Assembly (NCBI GenBank): GCA_018699075.1
Contig: JABIPV010000294.1
Coordinates: 1-9,930, forward strand
Source: Kordiimonadaceae bacterium
GTDB lineage: Bacteria > Pseudomonadota > Alphaproteobacteria > Sphingomonadales > Emcibacteraceae
Reading direction: 5' to 3'
DNA length: 9,930 bases
The first letter of the stretch is position 1; each line of letters begins with the position of its first letter. A program made the position numbers and the translations under genes. The notes beneath the pieces were generated by a model, which worked only from the letters and a program-made list of their open reading frames with translations, was not told the DNA's origin and made no database searches. Shown one piece after another: positions 6,453-9,930 of the stretch.

Positions 6453-7227
6453 AGGGTCTTCACAAATTCAAATAATTAAAGAAGATATAGCAGCGGCTTT
6501 TATGTTGTTAACCCGCATTCCTATTAATTGGCAAAAAATATCAGACGAGGCACCCGATTTAAACCGATGTTTATGGGCCTACCCGTTGGTCGGACTGACT
6601 GTCGCCTTAATTGGTTCAATATTTTACTATGCAGCGTATCTTTTGCATTTGCCTAACTTAGTGTCCATTTTAATTGCCATTACTATTATGGTTTTCCTTA
6701 CTGGTGCTTTCCACGAAGATGGCCTTGCCGATGTGGCCGATGGTTTTGGCGGCGGACAAACCAAAGAAGATAAACTTGAAATAATGCGCGATAGTCGAAT
6801 TGGGACTTATGGCAGTTTAGCATTGATCCTCGCGATTTCACTTAAAACCTCAAGCCTTTATGAAATGTCTTCGGTTAATGTAATTTCTGCGTTGATATGT
6901 GCAGCAATGGTATCAAGATTTATGATAATCTTAGTGCTTAAGTTTTTACCTCCCGCAAGAAAAGAAAGCCTCTCCACCCAAGCCGGAAAGCCAAGTGCTA
7001 ATAATATTGCCGTAGCTTTTATATCTACATGGGGTGTGGTGTTGCTTTTGACAGATTTCAAAACGTCCGTTATCATTTTTATCTGTGCTGCACTTTCAAC
7101 GACCATACTTTGCAAGATTACTTTGAAGCAAATTGGTGGTTATACTGGTGATGTTTTAGGTGCCGCTCAACAAATATCCGAAATTAGCATATTGGTTTTT
7201 TTATCTGCATATTGGGTCATGCCATGA
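6445..7227 (+). CDS. cobS: Adenosylcobinamide-GDP ribazoletransferase (cobalamin synthase)
   Basis: Inner-membrane enzyme that joins adenosylcobinamide-GDP to alpha-ribazole or its phosphate, completing the cobalamin nucleotide loop (CobV in P. denitrificans). From ATG 6445 it has 260 residues, normal for the family. The acidic metal-binding signature FHEDGLADVADGFGGG (89-104) is followed by LEIMRDSRIGTYG (111-123), and near the C-terminus comes GGYTGDVLGAAQQ (231-243). Hydrophobic stretches near 45-68, 71-88, 124-135, 145-166, 188-203, 207-222 and 246-258 fit a multi-pass membrane protein. The gene overlaps the cobT end by eight bases and ends in an ATGA shared with cobC. A longer open frame begins at 6394 but is not favoured. 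Confidence 0.96.
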   Translation: MTKGSSQIQIIKEDIAAAFMLLTRIPINWQKISDEAPDLNRCLWAYPLVGLTVALIGSIFYYAAYLLHLPNLVSILIAITIMVFLTGAFHEDGLADVADGFGGGQTKEDKLEIMRDSRIGTYGSLALILAISLKTSSLYEMSSVNVISALICAAMVSRFMIILVLKFLPPARKESLSTQAGKPSANNIAVAFISTWGVVLLLTDFKTSVIIFICAALSTTILCKITLKQIGGYTGDVLGAAQQISEISILVFLSAYWVMP

Positions 7228-7859
7228 GCGATGATAATATTAAAATTACCCAATGGTATTTAGTACGCCATGCCCCCGTGATCAACGCTGAAAAAGGCGT
7301 TTATGCACAAGCAGATGGAAACGCAGCTATTCCAGAAGAAACAATCGTAAATGCGTTAAAGTCCTCGTTGCCTGAAGATGCAATTTGGCACGTCAGCCCT
7401 TTAAAAAGAACACGTCAAACGGCTGATGCGATAAGTAGGTCACTAAGTAACCTTTCTTATGATGATAGATTAATAGAACAGAATTTTGGTGAGTGGCAGG
7501 GACTGTCTTTTGAAGAAATAATGCGGAAGATCAAAGACCATCCGCCCCATAACTGGTCGCTATTATCTGCGGGAACCACACCTCCGAATGGGGAAAGTTT
7601 CGAAGATGTTCAAAAAAGGGTATCAGATTTTATCGATAGCAATGTGAATGAGCAACCGACCCGCCCCAGAATTTTAGTGACACATGCAGGTGTCATTCGT
7701 GCTTTCATCGGCACGGCCCTAGGATTAAGTAATGACAATGCATTAGCACTTGGCGTTGATCCATTTTCAGTTTCGAAATTAACCCATCAAACCGGAACCG
7801 GCAAAGGCGGAGAATGGCAGTTAAATTCATTAAATCAAACTTTTGGGAGAAAAAAATGA
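7224..7859 (+). CDS. cobC: Histidine-phosphatase family protein, probable alpha-ribazole phosphatase
   Basis: Probably removes the 5'-phosphate from alpha-ribazole phosphate or adenosylcobalamin-phosphate, the last step of nucleotide-loop assembly. The protein is 211 residues. WYLVRHAPV (11-19) contains the catalytic RH pair, Arg15 and phospho-acceptor His16, with Ala instead of the usual Gly after His. SPLKRTRQTA (58-67) gives the second phosphate-binding Arg62, EQNFGEWQG (85-93) the acid region and VTHAGVIRAF (152-161) the second catalytic His154. The chosen ATG overlaps the cobS stop as ATGA. A TTG at 7212 would add four residues and is not needed. The superfamily also includes phosphoglycerate mutases, so the specific role rests on position between cobS and another cob-linked gene. 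Confidence 0.9.
   Translation: MSDDNIKITQWYLVRHAPVINAEKGVYAQADGNAAIPEETIVNALKSSLPEDAIWHVSPLKRTRQTADAISRSLSNLSYDDRLIEQNFGEWQGLSFEEIMRKIKDHPPHNWSLLSAGTTPPNGESFEDVQKRVSDFIDSNVNEQPTRPRILVTHAGVIRAFIGTALGLSNDNALALGVDPFSVSKLTHQTGTGKGGEWQLNSLNQTFGRKK
7845..7850 (+). promoter_or_regulatory. Strong ribosome binding site for the CblC/QueG-like gene
   Basis: GGGAGA is followed by five A residues and ATG 7856. It is the best Shine-Dalgarno in the operon, and it decides against the in-frame ATG at 7814. It lies in the last codons of cobC. Confidence 0.75.
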
Positions 7860-8551
7860 ACAATGAATTTAATCCTGAAATCTTAAATGAAAAGGGACTT
7901 AATTTACAGTCAATATTCAATATTGATGAACTTCCAAAAGATATGATCAGCGCCCTAACGGTATCTGTACCTAGTCTTTCACAATATAATCAATTGATCG
8001 TTATAGGTCACGGCGGTAAAACCATGTGGAATTCATTAAGTTCTGATCAATTGGCAACATCAGACCCTATTGATGATTATTCCGTAAGTGCGGTAACATC
8101 ATTTATTAATAACAACAATTCCATATCTGATTTTAAATTCATATATCCTAGTAATACAGTTATTCCTTTGCAATCGCTAGGATTGTTAGCAGGTTGGCAT
8201 CATTCTTCTCTTTTTCGCATTGGCATAAATGATAAGTGGGGGTCATGGTTTGCCTATCGTGTGGTAGTGCTAACACAATCAAATTTTGAGACAACTGTAA
8301 AGATGGAAGGAGATGCACCTTGCGCAAAATGCGTAACAAAAGATTGTATAAAAGTATGTCCTGTTGGCGCAGTTACGGAAGAAAATTTCGAATTTGAAAA
8401 ATGTTTTGCCTACCGCAAACAACCAAATTCAAAATGCATCGACAGGTGCCTAGCACGCATTATCTGCCCTGTGGCAACTGAACATAGCTACCCAGAAGAG
8501 CAGATTAAATATCACTATGGACGTTCTTTACAATCGCTTAAAAATATGTGA
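7856..8551 (+). CDS. CblC (MMACHC)/QueG-like protein with ferredoxin domain, likely corrinoid-acting
   Basis: I do not know a characterised protein with exactly this make-up. The 231 residues form an N-terminal part (about 1-150) and a cysteine-rich C-terminus. QLIVIGHGGKTMW (46-58), DPIDDYS (70-76), and LAGWHHSS followed by RIGINDKWGSWFAYRVVVL (121-139) follow the order seen in human MMACHC (DPVDQ..., then a G-W-F-A-x-R-x-V-V-L segment) and recall the cobalamin-binding half of QueG. The C-terminus has C156-x2-C159-x4-C164-x3-C168-P, a ferredoxin-like set. C183, C194, C198 and C204-P follow at unusual spacing, so one or two 4Fe-4S clusters are possible. QueG's HEAT-repeat tail is absent, and QueG itself is longer. 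It is the last gene of the riboswitch-led cob operon, with a four-base ATGA overlap with cobC. I infer cobalt-corrinoid reduction, upper-ligand removal or handover to CobO. Confidence 0.8.
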   Translation: MNNEFNPEILNEKGLNLQSIFNIDELPKDMISALTVSVPSLSQYNQLIVIGHGGKTMWNSLSSDQLATSDPIDDYSVSAVTSFINNNNSISDFKFIYPSNTVIPLQSLGLLAGWHHSSLFRIGINDKWGSWFAYRVVVLTQSNFETTVKMEGDAPCAKCVTKDCIKVCPVGAVTEENFEFEKCFAYRKQPNSKCIDRCLARIICPVATEHSYPEEQIKYHYGRSLQSLKNM

Positions 8552-9157
8552 TTAAAAATCAATTCCGCGTGCAGCTTTAATACCGTTATCAAAGGGGTGC
8601 TTGACCATATCCATGTTGGTTACAAGATCAGCTGCTTCAATTAAATTATCGGGTGCATTTCGACCAGTGACAATTACAGTTGTTCTAGGGTGACGGGCGA
8701 GCAGCCCCTTTTTGACCATTTCCTTATCAAGATACTCATTGCGCAAAACAATATTAAGTTCATCAAGCACCACAAGATCATATTCCCCACTATTGAGCAT
8801 TTCTTTGCTTACTTCCCACGCCTTTTCGGCGGCGGTGATGTCACGTTCTCTATCCTGTGTTTCCCAGGTAAACCCTTCGCCCATAACTTCTAAGCGCACA
8901 AGTTCTGGAAACCGTTTAAAGAATTCTTTTTCACCCGTTTTCCAGTTGCCCTTTACATATTGAAGCACCGCTACATCATGCCCCCAACCCAGTGCCCTCA
9001 GTAACGTTCCGTATGCCGCTGTTGATTTACCCTTACCATCTCCCGTATGAAGCATAAAAAGGCCGCGTTCTGAGCGTTTCTTAGCTTTAATCTTCGCCCG
9101 GTGCTCGGCCTTCATTTCAATCATTTCTTTTTTATGTTCTTCGTTGATGTCGGTCAT
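8552..9157 (-). CDS. cobO: Cob(I)yrinic acid a,c-diamide adenosyltransferase
   Basis: Transfers the 5'-deoxyadenosyl group of ATP to Co(I) corrinoids, making the adenosylated upper ligand (CobA/BtuR in enteric bacteria). It is cytosolic, 201 residues. A charged Lys/Glu-rich N-terminal extension (1-31) precedes the P-loop TGDGKGKST (38-46). QYVKGNWKTGE (66-76), GEGFTWET (93-100) and the Walker-B-like VVLDELN (129-135) follow, then GIKAARGIDF at the C-terminus (192-201), all typical of this family. GAGGG about seven bases before the ATG is a fair ribosome site. It lies 37 bases after the cobD stop, probably in one transcript with it. It is convergent with the CblC/QueG-like gene, whose stop codon touches this one. 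The enzyme needs a Co(I) substrate, hence a reductase. Confidence 0.96.
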   Translation of the reverse strand: MTDINEEHKKEMIEMKAEHRAKIKAKKRSERGLFMLHTGDGKGKSTAAYGTLLRALGWGHDVAVLQYVKGNWKTGEKEFFKRFPELVRLEVMGEGFTWETQDRERDITAAEKAWEVSKEMLNSGEYDLVVLDELNIVLRNEYLDKEMVKKGLLARHPRTTVIVTGRNAPDNLIEAADLVTNMDMVKHPFDNGIKAARGIDF

Positions 9158-9194
9158 TTTAAGCCCTCTTGTCTTCCTATTGTATGATATTTAT

Positions 9195-9930
9195 TCAAAT
9201 CATAGCCCCTATAATGAGGGCAATCAGAATAATAATCCATGAAAAATTTATCAAGGTTAGCGCAATTATTAAATCCATAATTTCAACATCACGACCGATA
9301 CCCAGCCAGGCATTATCTTTACGGTTTCCATTTTGATAAAAACGTGGCCCACCTAGGCGGACGTTCAGTATTCCGGCCATTGTTGCTTCGGGCCATCCGG
9401 CATTTGGGGACGCATGCTTATGATGAAAATTATACGCTGTTAATATGCCCGACTTAATATTTCCTGTAGCGGAAATCCACCCAGCACAGATAATAATTAA
9501 AAAAGAAAGACGAGCTGGTAGATAATTTGCCACGTCATCAATTTTTGCCGATGCCCAGCCAAAATGTTCAAATCTTTTACTTCTGTTGCCGATCATACTA
9601 TCAGCTGTGTTAATCATTTTATAAGTGACAATTCCTGGTAACCCTGCAACCAAAAACCAAAATACCGGTGCAACAACACCATCTGAAAAGTTTTCAGCCA
9701 CACTTTCAATTGATGCGCGGGCGATGGCATTTTTATCCAATGTTCTCGTATCGCGTCCAACTATCTTAGAAACTTCACGTCTGGCCTCATCAATATTATT
9801 TTTTAGCAGCGCCTTTTCTACCGCCCCTAAGTGATCCATTAAGCTGCGGTAAGCCAGAAATACACTTGCCAATAGAGCTAATATAAATCCAGTATCATCC
9901 CATTTTTCAACATATTCTTGAATAATAAAA
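9195..9930 (-). CDS. cobD: Adenosylcobinamide-phosphate synthase, N-terminus outside window
   Basis: Membrane protein (CbiB in the Salmonella naming) that attaches the (R)-1-amino-2-propanol or its phosphate to adenosylcobyric acid. The frame is open from base 9930 to the TGA at 9195-9197, giving 244 complete codons plus one base of a partial codon. The family has about 310-320 residues, so roughly 70 N-terminal residues are beyond the edge. A TTG at 9872 is inside the gene and is not the start. Visible signatures are ESVAENFSDGVVAPVFW, INTADSMIGNRSKRFEHFGW, DDVANYLPARL and PNAGWPEATMAGILNVRLGGP, followed by a hydrophobic C-terminal tail. It is upstream of cobO on the same strand. Its promoter, and whether it has its own riboswitch, cannot be seen. 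Confidence 0.96.
   Translation of the reverse strand, partial: FIIQEYVEKWDDTGFILALLASVFLAYRSLMDHLGAVEKALLKNNIDEARREVSKIVGRDTRTLDKNAIARASIESVAENFSDGVVAPVFWFLVAGLPGIVTYKMINTADSMIGNRSKRFEHFGWASAKIDDVANYLPARLSFLIIICAGWISATGNIKSGILTAYNFHHKHASPNAGWPEATMAGILNVRLGGPRFYQNGNRKDNAWLGIGRDVEIMDLIIALTLINFSWIIILIALIIGAMI

Noticed and set aside
7814..7855. Longer N-terminus for the CblC/QueG-like protein from ATG 7814
   Set aside because: The GGGAGA site at 7845-7850 is correctly spaced for ATG 7856, and that start gives the same ATGA overlap used elsewhere in the operon.
8549..8561. TGATT-AAA-AATCA hairpin as a bidirectional terminator
   Set aside because: The stem has five mostly A/T pairs with a three-base loop and no following U-run on either strand, too weak for an intrinsic terminator.

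Overview
The window looks like the chromosome of an AT-rich Gram-negative bacterium, most likely a marine-type alphaproteobacterium. The CobO and CobC sequences look alphaproteobacterial to me, but this placement comes from recalled family features and no search was run. Coding is dense, with overlapping stop/start codons and no rRNA, tRNA, CRISPR array, transposase or phage gene seen.

Left half (1-4530, minus strand, read right to left): an apparent operon of a fold-type-I PLP aminotransferase (4530-3373), a hydroxylysine-kinase-like APH-fold kinase (3369-2389), a second aminotransferase paralogous to the first (2376-1201) and an APC-superfamily amino-acid permease cut by the left edge (1148-1). 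Gaps are 3, 12 and 52 bases. The set suggests uptake and processing of an amino acid or amino compound through a phosphorylated intermediate; the substrate is unknown. Both aminotransferases lack the usual PLP-phosphate-binding arginine eight residues after the Schiff-base lysine.

Divergent intergenic region (4531-4881, 351 bases): a candidate minus-strand promoter for the aminotransferase operon, a candidate plus-strand promoter with a small dyad over its -35, and a cobalamin riboswitch (about 4679-4830). Downstream of the riboswitch are two mutually exclusive hairpins: one captures the B12 box (4810-4862), the other captures the cobU start codons (4854-4888). Together they form a readable model of a translational switch.

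Right half (4885-8551, plus strand): a translationally coupled operon, cobU-cobT-cobS-cobC plus a fifth gene. The four cob genes cover late cobalamin synthesis: aminopropanol activation, alpha-ribazole formation, joining and dephosphorylation. The fifth encodes a 231-residue protein with a CblC(MMACHC)/QueG-like N-terminal part and an eight-cysteine ferredoxin-like C-terminus. It is the strongest candidate for an undescribed function, probably cobalamin or corrinoid reduction or processing.

Far right (8552-9930, minus strand): cobD (cbiB; 5' end outside the window) followed by cobO, convergent with the first cob operon. The two stop codons abut with no base between them. The two convergent units hold corrinoid adenosylation (CobO), aminopropanol attachment (CobD) and the nucleotide-loop steps (CobU, CobT, CobS, CobC). 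Corrin-ring synthesis genes are not in view.
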